A stretch of 64,000 nucleotides of DNA from Massilia sp. ZL223 (GCF_018119395.1 NZ_JAGPWD010000002.1:62001-126000), one strand, 5' to 3'; shown: positions 17,097 to 25,970, counted from the stretch's first letter. The notes: generated from the letters alone by a model not told the origin. Program-made: numbers and translations.

Positions 17097-18644
17097 TCAC
17101 TTCCCGTCCCACACCTTCATCATATCCTCCGACCCCTGCGCCCTGATCCCGTTATCCGACAGGATCGCCTCGGTCGCATCCAAGGTCGCCTTGCGCGGCA
17201 AGATCATGGTCTCGCCATAGCGCTGGTCGAAGCGCAGCACGATCTGCTCGTCCTTCAGGTCACGCAGCAGCGCCACCAGGTGGCTCAGGCTGCGCACCGG
17301 CTTGCCGTTGATCGACTCCACCACCGACCCGAAGCGGTTCGAATAGCCGCTGACCAGCTTGTGCGGGAAGAAGGGCGAGCTGATCACCACCAGCTCCTCG
17401 CGCTGCGCATCCGGCGAATCGCCGCGGCGCGTGATCAGGGGGCTGGCGTTGAAGGCATACCCGTGCATCGCCCCCGCATTGGTGCCGATGAAGCTCAGGA
17501 ACTCCGCGCTGGCGCGGGTGAACGCCATCGGGCCGTAGACGAAATACGACGGATAGCCGCCATTTAGATCCGGGATCAGGAGCGGACGCGGGCCGGTCGC
17601 CGGCACGTCCACCTTCATGGTCTTGCCGTTGCGGACGATGGTCATCGGCACCTTGCCGTTCTTCGCCACCTGCTGGATGCGGTACTGGAAGCGCACGCGC
17701 AGGTTGGAACCCAGCTTCACCATGGCCTGGTTGTCGACCGGGTACTCGCCGATGTGGGTGATCACATCCCACTCTTTCAGCGGCCAGGACGCGTCCGTGC
17801 GGTAGGGCTTGTGCACCACCGCGCCTTCGACCGACTTGTCGAGCTTGAGGAAGGCGCGCAGGGCCGGGTTTTCCAGGGTCTGGATGCTGTCGTGCAGCAG
17901 CGGCTTGCCGTCGTACTTGCCGTCGGCCACGTCGCGCAGGAACAGTTCGATCTCTTCGTTCGGAATCACGTAGCCGATGTTCTGGGCGCCCGCCGCCATC
18001 GAGAAGGCCAGGCCGATCATCTTGTCGCCCGCGATCACCGGGCCGCCGCTGTTGCCCGGATTGATGGGCGCGTCGATCTGGATGCGCAGGCCAGAGCTGA
18101 AGGAGCTGTAGGGCACGAACTCCACCCGCGAGACGATGCCCTTGGTGGTCGACAGCGAATTGCCGCCCACCGGGTAGCCGTAGGCGAACACCTGCTCGCG
18201 CACGTCCGGCAGCACCGCGGCGCGGGTGACCGGCGGACGCCTGTCGAAGAAGCTCGGGTCTTCCAGCTCCAGCACCGCCAGGTCCAGCCCGCGCGCGATC
18301 GCGATCACCTTGGCCGCCACCTTGTCGCCCGACTGGCTGGCCTGCACCTCGACCTGGCTCGCATAGCTCACCACGTGGGCATTGGTCAGGATGCGCTTGC
18401 CCTCGATGATCACGCCCGAGCCGGTGATGTCGTTCGGCGAGGCCTTGGTCCAGGGCTTGTACGGGTCCGGACGGCGCACGGTCGAGAAGATCTTGACCAC
18501 CGAGGCCTCGATGGCCGGCAGCGCCGGGGCGGCGGTCTGGGTCGTGGCGGCGGGAGGGACGGGCGTGGTCTGCGGGGTGCTGTCCTGGGCATGGGCCAGG
18601 CTCGATGCGGCAAGCGCCAGGGCGGCAAAGCGGTAGATTTTCAT
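17097..18644 (-). CDS. Periplasmic trypsin-like serine protease with PDZ-like C-terminus (Deg family)
   Basis: A 515-residue protein with a signal peptide (ending SSLAHAQ). The trypsin-fold domain (about 50-260) shows the full triad: His in ILTNAHVVS, Asp in GLDLAVLEL and Ser in PGNSGGPV. The following region (about 265-510) contains PDZ-like segments (WDVITHIGEYPVDNQAMV; SVVESINGKPVRSLSHLV) and resembles the plant DEG9-like branch more than classic DegP. It likely degrades or processes periplasmic proteins. The ATG at 18644 is chosen for AAGGAA just upstream and the signal peptide; a longer start 38 codons earlier would destroy the signal. It probably has its own promoter in 18645-18759. Confidence 0.85.
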   Translation of the reverse strand: MKIYRFAALALAASSLAHAQDSTPQTTPVPPAATTQTAAPALPAIEASVVKIFSTVRRPDPYKPWTKASPNDITGSGVIIEGKRILTNAHVVSYASQVEVQASQSGDKVAAKVIAIARGLDLAVLELEDPSFFDRRPPVTRAAVLPDVREQVFAYGYPVGGNSLSTTKGIVSRVEFVPYSSFSSGLRIQIDAPINPGNSGGPVIAGDKMIGLAFSMAAGAQNIGYVIPNEEIELFLRDVADGKYDGKPLLHDSIQTLENPALRAFLKLDKSVEGAVVHKPYRTDASWPLKEWDVITHIGEYPVDNQAMVKLGSNLRVRFQYRIQQVAKNGKVPMTIVRNGKTMKVDVPATGPRPLLIPDLNGGYPSYFVYGPMAFTRASAEFLSFIGTNAGAMHGYAFNASPLITRRGDSPDAQREELVVISSPFFPHKLVSGYSNRFGSVVESINGKPVRSLSHLVALLRDLKDEQIVLRFDQRYGETMILPRKATLDATEAILSDNGIRAQGSEDMMKVWDGK

Positions 18645-18730
18645 GAATTCCTTCGGTTGCGGTAGTAGGTGCTCAACCGGAAGAATATACACCCGCGCCG
18701 CAATTGGAAATACGCGGAAGTCCACAGGAG

Positions 18731-18751
18731 GGAGGACGGAGGCCGTCCTCC
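18731..18751 (-). terminator. Hairpin after the methyltransferase gene
   Basis: GGAGGACGG and CCGTCCTCC pair perfectly (9 bp, 3-nt loop), beginning 9 nt past the stop codon of the minus-strand methyltransferase gene at 18760. No T-run follows on that strand, so it is at best a weak or factor-dependent terminator. Confidence 0.4.
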
Positions 18752-18759
18752 CCGGCACG

Positions 18760-19551
18760 TCACTGCTTGACGAACTTGAGCGTCATGCGGTCGCTCTCGC
18801 CGATCGCCATGTACTTCTCGCGGTCCTTGTCCTTGTTGGCCAGCACCGGCGGCAGGGTCCACACGCCTTTTTCGTGGTTGGCGGTGTCCTTCGGATTGGC
18901 GTTGACCTCGGACTTGCCGGCCAGCTTGAAGCCCGCGCTTTCCACCATCTTGATCACCCAGGCTTCGTGCACGTAGCCGCTCGAGGCCTTGGCGTCCTGC
19001 GTCATCGAAGCCGGCAGGCGGTGGTCGACCACGCCCAGCACGCCGCCCGGCTTGAGCACCTTGTGGATTTCCTTGAAGGTGGTGCGCAGGGCGTCTTCGC
19101 CGTTGCCGACCCAGTTGTGCAGGTTGCGGAAGGTGAGGACCATGTCGACGCTGTTGGGCGCCGCGATCTGGTAGGTGGCCGGCGGCTCGAACACGGACGG
19201 GACGACCTTGTCGAAGACGGCCGGATTGGAATCCAGCTTCTTCTTGAAGGTGGTGCCGTAGCGCTTGTCCGGCTGGATCGCTTCGCCCGCGCCGATCAGC
19301 TTGCCCTTGTCGCGCAGGTAGGGCGCCAGGATCTCGGTGTACCAGCCGCCCGACGGCGCCAGTTCCACCACGGTCATGTTCGGCCTGATGCCGAAGAAAG
19401 TCAGGGTCTCGTAGGGATGGCGGTACACGTCGCGCGCCTTGTTGGCGGCGCTGCGGTGTTCGCCGGCGATGGCGGCCTTCAGGGCGTCGTCCGCCTGCGC
19501 GGCGCCGGCCAGTCCGGTGGCCAGCATGGCGGCCAGGATCAGTCGTTTCAT
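18760..19551 (-). CDS. Secreted class I SAM-dependent methyltransferase
   Basis: A 263-residue protein. A signal peptide (MKRLILAAMLATGLAGAAQA) precedes a Rossmann-fold methyltransferase domain: VVELAPSGGWYTEILAPYL for SAM binding, DMVLTFRNLHNW as the motif IV region, and VLKPGGVLGVVDHR. Predicted periplasmic methyltransferases of this type are common in proteobacteria, but their substrate is unknown, and SAM in the periplasm is a puzzle. The ATG at 19551 is chosen for the signal peptide and GGAGA about 10 nt upstream. It is transcribed away from the TldD/TldE cluster across a 379-bp region that carries the sigma-54 control elements of that cluster. Confidence 0.8.
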   Translation of the reverse strand: MKRLILAAMLATGLAGAAQADDALKAAIAGEHRSAANKARDVYRHPYETLTFFGIRPNMTVVELAPSGGWYTEILAPYLRDKGKLIGAGEAIQPDKRYGTTFKKKLDSNPAVFDKVVPSVFEPPATYQIAAPNSVDMVLTFRNLHNWVGNGEDALRTTFKEIHKVLKPGGVLGVVDHRLPASMTQDAKASSGYVHEAWVIKMVESAGFKLAGKSEVNANPKDTANHEKGVWTLPPVLANKDKDREKYMAIGESDRMTLKFVKQ

Positions 19552-19667
19552 CGGTGCGAAGTCTCCATGGTGATTGTCGATGGCAGGGCGGGACGCCGCT
19601 GCCGCCGGGCTGATGATCCGGCAGTGTGGCCGGACAGTCAAGCTTGGTATTTATACATATGTCGAAG

Positions 19668-19719
19668 TGTCCGCGCCTGTCCGGGGCGGACAGGCGGACA
19701 GTGTCCGGACATTCGGACA
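19668..19719. promoter_or_regulatory. Enhancer-like cluster of TGTCCG/CGGACA half-sites (candidate UAS)
   Basis: Seven half-sites lie in 52 bp. Forward TGTCCG occurs at 19668, 19678 and 19702; reverse CGGACA at 19687, 19695, 19706 and 19714. A further CGGACA lies at 19631. The layout TGTCCG-N4-TGTCCG-N3-CGGACA-N2-CGGACA is a nested dyad, followed by the palindrome TGTCCGGACA. The cluster ends 50 bp upstream of the sigma-54 promoter at 19769, a usual distance for an NtrC-type activator. The same half-sites precede the operon at 50324, which encodes such an activator. Confidence 0.7.
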
Positions 19720-19768
19720 CGCGTTTGCGGGTGTTGTGGAATCAGCCACTTTGGATAGCCCGTATGGA

Positions 19769-19784
19769 TGGCATAAAGATTGCC
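19769..19784 (+). promoter_or_regulatory. Sigma-54 (RpoN) promoter for the TldD/TldE cluster
   Basis: TGGCATAAAGATTGCC matches the -24/-12 consensus TGGCAYRNNNNTTGCW with exact GG-N10-GC spacing. Transcription should begin about 12 nt past the GC, near 19795, leaving a leader of about 135 nt before the TldD start at 19931. The rest of the 379-bp gene-free region 19552-19930 holds the TGTCCG cluster and no further gene that I can support. Confidence 0.75.
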
Positions 19785-19930
19785 TAACCAAAAACTTTAG
19801 TCTATGGTTGAGAAGTTTGCCGTCACCCCATCCGGAGACGACGAAGTTCCCAGAAGCGCTGTACATACAAGAGCGGCGCCGTGCTGTGCCGGCGGAACCG
19901 CTGCCCGAAATAGGATACCCAGGAGACCCT

Positions 19931-21565
19931 ATGGAACGTCGTACTTTTCTCAATTTAAGCAGCCTGGCGCTCGGTTCGACGCTGATCCCGTTCGGCCGCG
20001 CGATCGCCGCTGAAGAACTGCTCAGCACCATGCCCGTCGCCGCCAAGAAGGCGCTCGCCGACGTCGCCCTGAACGCCGCCACCAAGGCCGGCGCCAGCTA
20101 CTGCGACGTGCGCATTGGCCGCTACCTGAACCAGTTCATCGTGACCCGCGACCTGAACGTCGAGAACGTGGCCAACACCGAATCGGCCGGCGTGGGCGTG
20201 CGCGTGATCTGCAACGGCGCCTACGGCTTCGCCGCGACCTCCGACATGTCCAGCGACGGTATCGCCAACGCGGCGCGCCAGGCGGTGGCGATTGCCAAGG
20301 CCAACGCCAAGCTGCAGTCCGAACCGGTGCGTCTCGCACCGGTCAAGGGCGTGGGCGACGTCTCCTGGGCCACCCCGATCAAGAAGGACTGGCGCGCGGT
20401 GCCGATCAAGGAAAAGGCCGACCTGCTCATCGCCGCGAACAAGGCCGGCATGGACAACGGCGCGAACTTCATGCAGTCGATGCTGTTCCAGGTGAACCAG
20501 CAGAAGTTCTTCGCCTCGACCGACGGCTCCTACATCGACCAGGATGTGCACCGCCTGTGGGCCCCGTTCCAGGCCACCGCCGTGGACAAGGCCACCGGCA
20601 AGTTCCGCTCGCGCTCGGGCCTGAGCTCCCCGGTCGGCAAGGGCTACGAATACCTGGACGCGCGTCCCGAACACAAGATCAAGGCCGCCGGCGGCGTCGC
20701 CACCCTGTACACCGAATCCTATGACATCATCGAGGACGCCAAGGCCGCGGGCCGCGACGCCAAGCGCAAGCTGACCGCCAAGTCGGTGGTGCCGGGCAAG
20801 TACGACCTGATGCTGTCGCCGGAACACCTGTGGCTGACCATCCACGAAAACGTCGGCCACCCGACGGAACTGGACCGCGTGCTGGGCTACGAGGCGAACT
20901 ACGCCGGCACCAGCTTCGCCACCCTGGACAAGTGGCAGACCAAGAGCTTCAAGTACGGCGCGCCGATCGTCAACCTGTACGCCGACAAGATCACCCCGGG
21001 TTCGCTGGGCTGCGTGGGCTACGACGACGAAGGCGTCAAGACCAAGCAGTGGGACATCATCAAGGACGGCATCCTGGTCAACTATCAGGCCACCCGCGAC
21101 CAGGCCCACATCATCGGCGAGAAGGAATCGCACGGCTGCTCCTACGCCGACAGCTGGAACTCGGTGCAGTTCCAGCGCATGCCGAACGTCTCGCTGGCGG
21201 CCGGCAAGAAGAAGCTGACTCCGGACGAGATGGTCAAGGACATCAAGAAGGGCGTCTACATCGTCGGCGACGGTTCGTTCTCGATCGACCAGCAGCGCTA
21301 TAACTTCCAGTTCGGCGGCCAGCTGTTCTACGAAATCAAGGACGGCAAGATCGGCCAGATGCTGGAAGACGTGGCCTACCAGGCCAACACCCAGGAATTC
21401 TGGAGCGCCTGCAGCGCCATCTGCGACGAGCGCGACTGGCGCATGGGCGGTTCCTTCTTCGACGGCAAGGGCCAGCCGCCGCAGATCTCGATCGTCTCGC
21501 ATGGTTCCTCGACCACGCGCTTCAACGGCATCAACGTGATCAACACCGCTCGCAAGATCGGCTAA
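19931..21565 (+). CDS. TldD-like metalloprotease, copy 1, with Tat-type signal
   Basis: A 544-residue TldD/PmbA-family protein. It starts MERRTFLNLSSLALGS, a twin-arginine export signal that cytoplasmic E. coli TldD lacks. The N-terminal domain (KAGASYCDVRIGRYLNQFI) leads to the catalytic helix with HENVGH (HExxxH, about residues 305-310). The C-terminal beta domain ends SHGSSTTRFNG. TldD works with TldE as a heterodimeric zinc protease on small, unfolded or modified peptides. I do not see the cysteine ligand expected late in TldD; the region reads GGSFFDGKGQP. AGGAGA sits directly upstream of the ATG. It is the first gene of an eleven-gene run, behind a sigma-54 promoter, and is closely matched by copy 2 at 22982. 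Confidence 0.85.
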   Translation: MERRTFLNLSSLALGSTLIPFGRAIAAEELLSTMPVAAKKALADVALNAATKAGASYCDVRIGRYLNQFIVTRDLNVENVANTESAGVGVRVICNGAYGFAATSDMSSDGIANAARQAVAIAKANAKLQSEPVRLAPVKGVGDVSWATPIKKDWRAVPIKEKADLLIAANKAGMDNGANFMQSMLFQVNQQKFFASTDGSYIDQDVHRLWAPFQATAVDKATGKFRSRSGLSSPVGKGYEYLDARPEHKIKAAGGVATLYTESYDIIEDAKAAGRDAKRKLTAKSVVPGKYDLMLSPEHLWLTIHENVGHPTELDRVLGYEANYAGTSFATLDKWQTKSFKYGAPIVNLYADKITPGSLGCVGYDDEGVKTKQWDIIKDGILVNYQATRDQAHIIGEKESHGCSYADSWNSVQFQRMPNVSLAAGKKKLTPDEMVKDIKKGVYIVGDGSFSIDQQRYNFQFGGQLFYEIKDGKIGQMLEDVAYQANTQEFWSACSAICDERDWRMGGSFFDGKGQPPQISIVSHGSSTTRFNGINVINTARKIG

Positions 21566-21577
21566 AGGACGGGACCC

Positions 21578-22912
21578 ATGAGCATCTTGACCCAGGAACA
21601 AACCAAGCGCATCACGGACCGCGTGCTGTCGCTGTCCAAGGCCGATGAGTGCATCGTCAGCGTCGAAGGCAACCGCATCGGCAACATCCGGTTCGCGCGC
21701 AATGCCGTCTCGACCGCCGGCCTGGCCGACGACACCCGCGTGCAGGTGCAGGTCGCCTTCGGCAAGCGCCAGGGCACCGCCACCATCAACGAGTTCGACG
21801 ACAAATCGCTGGAGCGCGCCGTGCGCCGCGCCGAGGACCTGGCGCGCCTGGCGCCGGAAAACCCGGAGTTCATGCCGGCGATCGCCAAGACCGGCTACAA
21901 GGGCTCCGAGACCTTCGTGCCCGCTACCTCCGCGATCGATCCGGAATACCGCGCCCAGGCCGCCGCCTACGCGATGGAGGCCTGCCGCAAGAAGGGGCTG
22001 GTGGCCGCCGGCTTCTTCACCGACCGTTCGTCCTTCGAAACCGTGGCCAACTCCAACGGCGTGTTCGGCCACCAGGTCGCCACCTCGCTGGACTTCACCT
22101 GCACCGTGCGCACCGAAGACGGCCGCGGTTCGGGCTGGGTGAAGCGCTCGGCGCGCGACGTCGCCAAGTTCGACCCGCGCGAAGCGGCCGAAGTGGCGAT
22201 CGAGAAGGCGCTGCGCTCGGTCGAGGCCAAGGCGCTGGAGCCGGGCCGCTACACCGTGATCATGGAGCCGGCCGCCACCAGCGACCTGATCGGCTTCATG
22301 CTGAACGGCTTCAATGCCCGCAACGCCGACGAGGGCCGCAGCTTCCTGTCCAAGCCGGGCGGCGCCAACCGCCTGGGCGACAAGCTGTTCGACCAGCAGG
22401 TCAACATCTGGTCCGACCCCTGGGACAAGGACGTCCCGGTCCTGCCGTGGGACAACGACATGCTGCCGCGCGAGCGCATCCATCTGGTGAAGGACGGGCG
22501 CATCAACGCGCTCAACTACTCGCAATTCTGGGCCAAGAAGAAGGGCCAGCGCGCCGTGGGCACGGCCGGCAACATCATCATGGCCGGCACCGACAAGTCG
22601 ACGGCGGAGCTGATCGCCAGCACCAAGAAGGGCATCCTGGTGACCCGCACCTGGTACATCCGCATGGTGGACCCGCAGTCGGTGCTGCTGACCGGCCTGA
22701 CCCGCGACGGCACCTTCTATGTGGAGAACGGCAAGATCAAGCACCCGGTGAAGAACTTCCGCTTCAACGAGAGCCCGGTGACGATGCTGAACAACATCGA
22801 GGAGATCGGCAAGCCGGTGGTGATCGGTGGGGATGAGGCGAATTATTCGATGCTGATTCCGGCGATGAAGATTCGGGACTTCAACTTCACGTCGCTATCG
22901 GACGCCGTTTAA
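21578..22912 (+). CDS. TldE/PmbA-like subunit, copy 1
   Basis: A 444-residue TldE/PmbA-family protein, the usual partner of TldD. It has the family layout: an N-terminal alpha/beta domain (ECIVSVEGNRIGNIRFARN), a middle segment with GRGSGWV, and a C-terminal beta domain ending RDFNFTSLSDAV. The HExxxH zinc motif is absent, as normal for TldE. It shows no signal peptide or Tat motif although its TldD partner does, so it either stays in the cytoplasm or is co-exported with TldD. It starts 12 nt after TldD copy 1 with AAAGGA upstream. A perfect palindrome follows its stop codon and separates it from the second pair. Confidence 0.85.
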   Translation: MSILTQEQTKRITDRVLSLSKADECIVSVEGNRIGNIRFARNAVSTAGLADDTRVQVQVAFGKRQGTATINEFDDKSLERAVRRAEDLARLAPENPEFMPAIAKTGYKGSETFVPATSAIDPEYRAQAAAYAMEACRKKGLVAAGFFTDRSSFETVANSNGVFGHQVATSLDFTCTVRTEDGRGSGWVKRSARDVAKFDPREAAEVAIEKALRSVEAKALEPGRYTVIMEPAATSDLIGFMLNGFNARNADEGRSFLSKPGGANRLGDKLFDQQVNIWSDPWDKDVPVLPWDNDMLPRERIHLVKDGRINALNYSQFWAKKKGQRAVGTAGNIIMAGTDKSTAELIASTKKGILVTRTWYIRMVDPQSVLLTGLTRDGTFYVENGKIKHPVKNFRFNESPVTMLNNIEEIGKPVVIGGDEANYSMLIPAMKIRDFNFTSLSDAV

Positions 22913-22928
22913 CCCGCAACATAAAACA

Positions 22929-22958
22929 ACGTCATCCCGGCCTTCGCCGGGATGACGT
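22929..22958. repeat. REP-like palindrome inside the TldD/TldE run
   Basis: ACGTCATCCCGGC (22929-22941) and GCCGGGATGACGT (22946-22958) are perfect 13-bp arms with a 4-nt loop. This is the same unit as the other palindromes in the window. It sits in the 69-bp gap between TldE copy 1 and TldD copy 2, the only sizeable gap in the run. In RNA it would form a stable hairpin that could protect the upstream message or partly stop transcription. Confidence 0.75.
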
Positions 22959-22981
22959 GCATAAGCAAACGGAAGAATTGA

Positions 22982-24619
22982 ATGGAACGTCGTACCTTCC
23001 TCAAAGTCGGCGCCGGCACTGCAGGCGCCATGCTCGTCCCCGTCTTCGGCAACGCCATCGCCGCCGACGAGCTCCTGAACCCGATGGCCGCCGCGGCGAA
23101 GAAGGCCCTGGCCGACGTCGCCCTGAACGCCGCCACCAAGGCCGGCGCTTCCTACTGCGACGTGCGCATCGGCCGCTACCTGAACCAATTCATCATCACG
23201 CGCGACCTGAACGTCGAGAACATCAGCAACACCGAGTCCAGCGGCGTCGGCGTGCGCGTGGTCGCCAACGGCGCCTACGGTTTTGCCTCGACCAACAACA
23301 TGACCCCGGACGGCGTGGCCGAGGCCGCGCGCCAGGCGGTCGCCATCGCCAAGGCCAACGCCAAGCTGCAGACCGAGCCGGTGCGCCTGGCCCCGGTCAA
23401 GGGCGTCGGCGAAGTGGCCTGGGCCACGCCGGTCAAGAAGGACTGGCGCCTGGTCCCGGTCAAGGAAAAGGCCGAGATGCTAATCGCCGCTAACAAGGCC
23501 GGCATGGACGCGGGCGCGAGCTTCATGACCGCGTCGCTGTTCCAGATCAACCAGCAGAAGTACTTCGCCTCCACCGACGGCTCCTACATCGACCAGGACA
23601 TCCACCGCCTGTGGGCTCCGATCACCGCCACCGCGGTCGACAAGGCCAGCGGCAAGTTCCGCTCGCGCGCCGGCCTCGGCGCGCCGGTGTCGATGGGCTA
23701 CGAGTACTTCGACGCCCGCCCCGAGCACAAGGTGCAGGCCGCCGGCGGCGTGACCACGCTCTACACCGGTTCCTACGACATCGTCGAGGACGCACGCCTG
23801 TCCGGCAAGCAGGCGCGCGAGAAGCTCGGCGCCAAGTCGGTCGAGCCGGGCAAGTACGACCTGGTGCTGTCGCCCGAACACCTGTTCCTGACCATCCACG
23901 AAAACGTCGGCCATCCGACGGAACTGGACCGCGTGCTCGGCTACGAAGCCAACTACGCCGGCACCAGCTTCGCCACGCTGGACAAGTGGGAGACCAGGAA
24001 ATTCAAGTACGGCCACGAGCGCGTCAACTTCGTCGCCGACAAGACCACCCCGGGCTCGCTCGGCTACGTGGCCTACGACGACGAAGGCGTCAAGACCAAG
24101 AAGTGGGACATCATCCGCAACGGCGTGCTGGTGAACTACCAGGCCACGCGCGACCAGGCCCACATCATCGGCGAGAAGGAATCGCACGGCTGCTCCTACG
24201 CGGACAGCTGGAGCACCATCCAGTTCCAGCGCATGCCGAACGTGTCGCTGGAACCGGGCAAGGCGCGCCTGACCCCGGACGAGATGATCAAGGACGTCAA
24301 GAAGGGCGTCTACATTCTCGGCCGCGGCTCCTACTCGATCGACCAGCAGCGCTACAACTTCCAGTTCGGCGGCACGCTGTTCTACGAAATCAAGAACGGC
24401 AAGATCACCGGCCCGCTGGAAGACGTGGCCTACCAGTCGAACACCCAGGAGTTCTGGAACGCCTGCAGCGCCATTTGCGACGAACGCGACTGGCGCATGG
24501 GCGGCTCGTTCTTCGACGGCAAAGGCCAGCCGAGCCAGGTCAGCGCCGTGTCGCACGGCTCGAGCACCACGCGCTTCAACGGCATCAATGTGATCAACAC
24601 CGCACGCAAGATCGGATGA
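22982..24619 (+). CDS. TldD-like metalloprotease, copy 2, with Tat-type signal
   Basis: A 545-residue paralogue of the TldD at 19931, nearly identical over long blocks; the segment with SYCDVRIGRYLNQF is shared. It starts MERRTFLKVGAGTAG, a better match to the Tat consensus RRxFLK than copy 1. HENVGH (near residues 305-310) supplies the metal-binding helix. As in copy 1, the late cysteine ligand of E. coli TldD is not evident (SFFDGKGQP). The signal peptides and parts of the middle (for example NNMTPDG against SDMSSDG) differ most, which suggests selection on substrate or partner recognition. GGAAG lies just upstream of the ATG. It is followed by its own TldE. Confidence 0.85.
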   Translation: MERRTFLKVGAGTAGAMLVPVFGNAIAADELLNPMAAAAKKALADVALNAATKAGASYCDVRIGRYLNQFIITRDLNVENISNTESSGVGVRVVANGAYGFASTNNMTPDGVAEAARQAVAIAKANAKLQTEPVRLAPVKGVGEVAWATPVKKDWRLVPVKEKAEMLIAANKAGMDAGASFMTASLFQINQQKYFASTDGSYIDQDIHRLWAPITATAVDKASGKFRSRAGLGAPVSMGYEYFDARPEHKVQAAGGVTTLYTGSYDIVEDARLSGKQAREKLGAKSVEPGKYDLVLSPEHLFLTIHENVGHPTELDRVLGYEANYAGTSFATLDKWETRKFKYGHERVNFVADKTTPGSLGYVAYDDEGVKTKKWDIIRNGVLVNYQATRDQAHIIGEKESHGCSYADSWSTIQFQRMPNVSLEPGKARLTPDEMIKDVKKGVYILGRGSYSIDQQRYNFQFGGTLFYEIKNGKITGPLEDVAYQSNTQEFWNACSAICDERDWRMGGSFFDGKGQPSQVSAVSHGSSTTRFNGINVINTARKIG

Positions 24620-24629
24620 GGAGACCAGG

Positions 24630-25967
24630 ATGAAATCCCTGAATCAAGAACAAGCAAAACGCATCGCCGACCGCGTGATCGGCTTCTCGAAGGCCGACGA
24701 ATGCACGGTGTCGATCGAAGGCAACCGCACCGGCAACATCCGCTTCGCGCGCAACAGCGTGTCGACCGCGGGCCTCACCGAGGACATGGAGCTGGCCGTG
24801 CGCGTCGCCTTCGGCAAGCGCACCGGCACCGCCGTCATCAATGAATTCGACGACAAGTCGCTGGAAAAGGCCGTGCGCCGCGCCGAGGAACTGGCGCGCC
24901 TGGCGCCGGAGAATCCGGAGTTCGTGCCGGCCGTCGGCAAGCAGGAATACCGCGGCACCCAGACCTTCGTGCCTGCTACCTCCGCCATCGACCCGGACTA
25001 CCGCGCCGAAGTCGCCGCCGCCAGCATCGGCCAGGCGCGCGCCAAGAAGCTGGTCACCGCCGGCTTCTTCACCGACAGCACCCGCTTCGCCTGCATCGCC
25101 AACTCGAACGGCGTGTTCGGTTTCCAGGAATTCACCGACCTGTCCTTCACCTGCACCGCGCGCACCGAAGACGGCCGCGGTTCGGGCTGGGTGACCCGCT
25201 CGGCCGTGGATGCACGCCGCTTCAACGCAAGCGAAGCGGCCAACGTGGCGATCGAGAAGGCGCTGCGCTCGGTCGACGCCAAGGCGCTGGAGCCGGGCCG
25301 CTACACCGTGATCCTGGAACCGGCCGCCACCTCCGAAATCCTGGGCAATATGTTCAGCTCCTTCGGCGCCCGCGCGGCCGACGAAGGCCGCAGCTTCCTG
25401 GCCAAGAAGGGCGGCGGCAACCGCCTGGGCGAGAAGCTGTTCGACCAGCAGGTCAACATCTGGGCCGACCCGTGGAACCCGGACGTGCCGGTGGCCCCGT
25501 GGGACAACCAGACCATGATCGCGCGCCAGCGCACGGACCTGATCAAGGACGGCCGCGTGGCCTCGCTCGGCTATTCGCCTTACTGGGCCAAGAAGACCGG
25601 CAAGCAGGCGACCGCCAGTCACGGCAACATGATCATGGCCGGCGGCACCAAGTCGCTGGAAGAGCTGATCGAAGGCACCAAGAAGGGCATCGTGGTCACC
25701 CGCACCTGGTACATCCGCATGGTGGACCCGCAGTCGCTGCTCATCACCGGCCTGACCCGCGACGGCACCTTCTACGTCGAGAACGGCAAGATCAAGCACC
25801 CGGTGAAGAACTTCCGCTTCAACGAGAGCCCGGTCACCATCCTCAACAACATCGAGGAACTGGGCAAGCCGCAGATCATCGGCGGCGACGAAGTGCCGTT
25901 CCAGATGGTGCTGCCGCCGATGAAGGTCCGCGACTTCAACTTCACCTCGCTGTCCGACGCAGTCTAA
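24630..25967 (+). CDS. TldE/PmbA-like subunit, copy 2
   Basis: A 445-residue TldE/PmbA-family protein, paralogous to the one at 21578 along its whole length (shared NIRFARN, GRGSGWV, IRMVDPQS and RDFNFTSLSDAV). No signal peptide and no HExxxH motif are present. It starts 10 nt after TldD copy 2 behind GAGGAGA, so this pair is translated together. The DUF4159 gene follows after 3 nt. The pair-by-pair order (D-E-D-E) shows that the whole unit was duplicated, rather than each gene separately. Confidence 0.85.
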   Translation: MKSLNQEQAKRIADRVIGFSKADECTVSIEGNRTGNIRFARNSVSTAGLTEDMELAVRVAFGKRTGTAVINEFDDKSLEKAVRRAEELARLAPENPEFVPAVGKQEYRGTQTFVPATSAIDPDYRAEVAAASIGQARAKKLVTAGFFTDSTRFACIANSNGVFGFQEFTDLSFTCTARTEDGRGSGWVTRSAVDARRFNASEAANVAIEKALRSVDAKALEPGRYTVILEPAATSEILGNMFSSFGARAADEGRSFLAKKGGGNRLGEKLFDQQVNIWADPWNPDVPVAPWDNQTMIARQRTDLIKDGRVASLGYSPYWAKKTGKQATASHGNMIMAGGTKSLEELIEGTKKGIVVTRTWYIRMVDPQSLLITGLTRDGTFYVENGKIKHPVKNFRFNESPVTILNNIEELGKPQIIGGDEVPFQMVLPPMKVRDFNFTSLSDAV

Positions 25968-25970
25968 TCA

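Noticed and set aside
18760-19641. Longer start for the secreted methyltransferase at 19641.
   Set aside because: The extra 30 residues lack a ribosome site and would hide the signal peptide; 19551 fits both.
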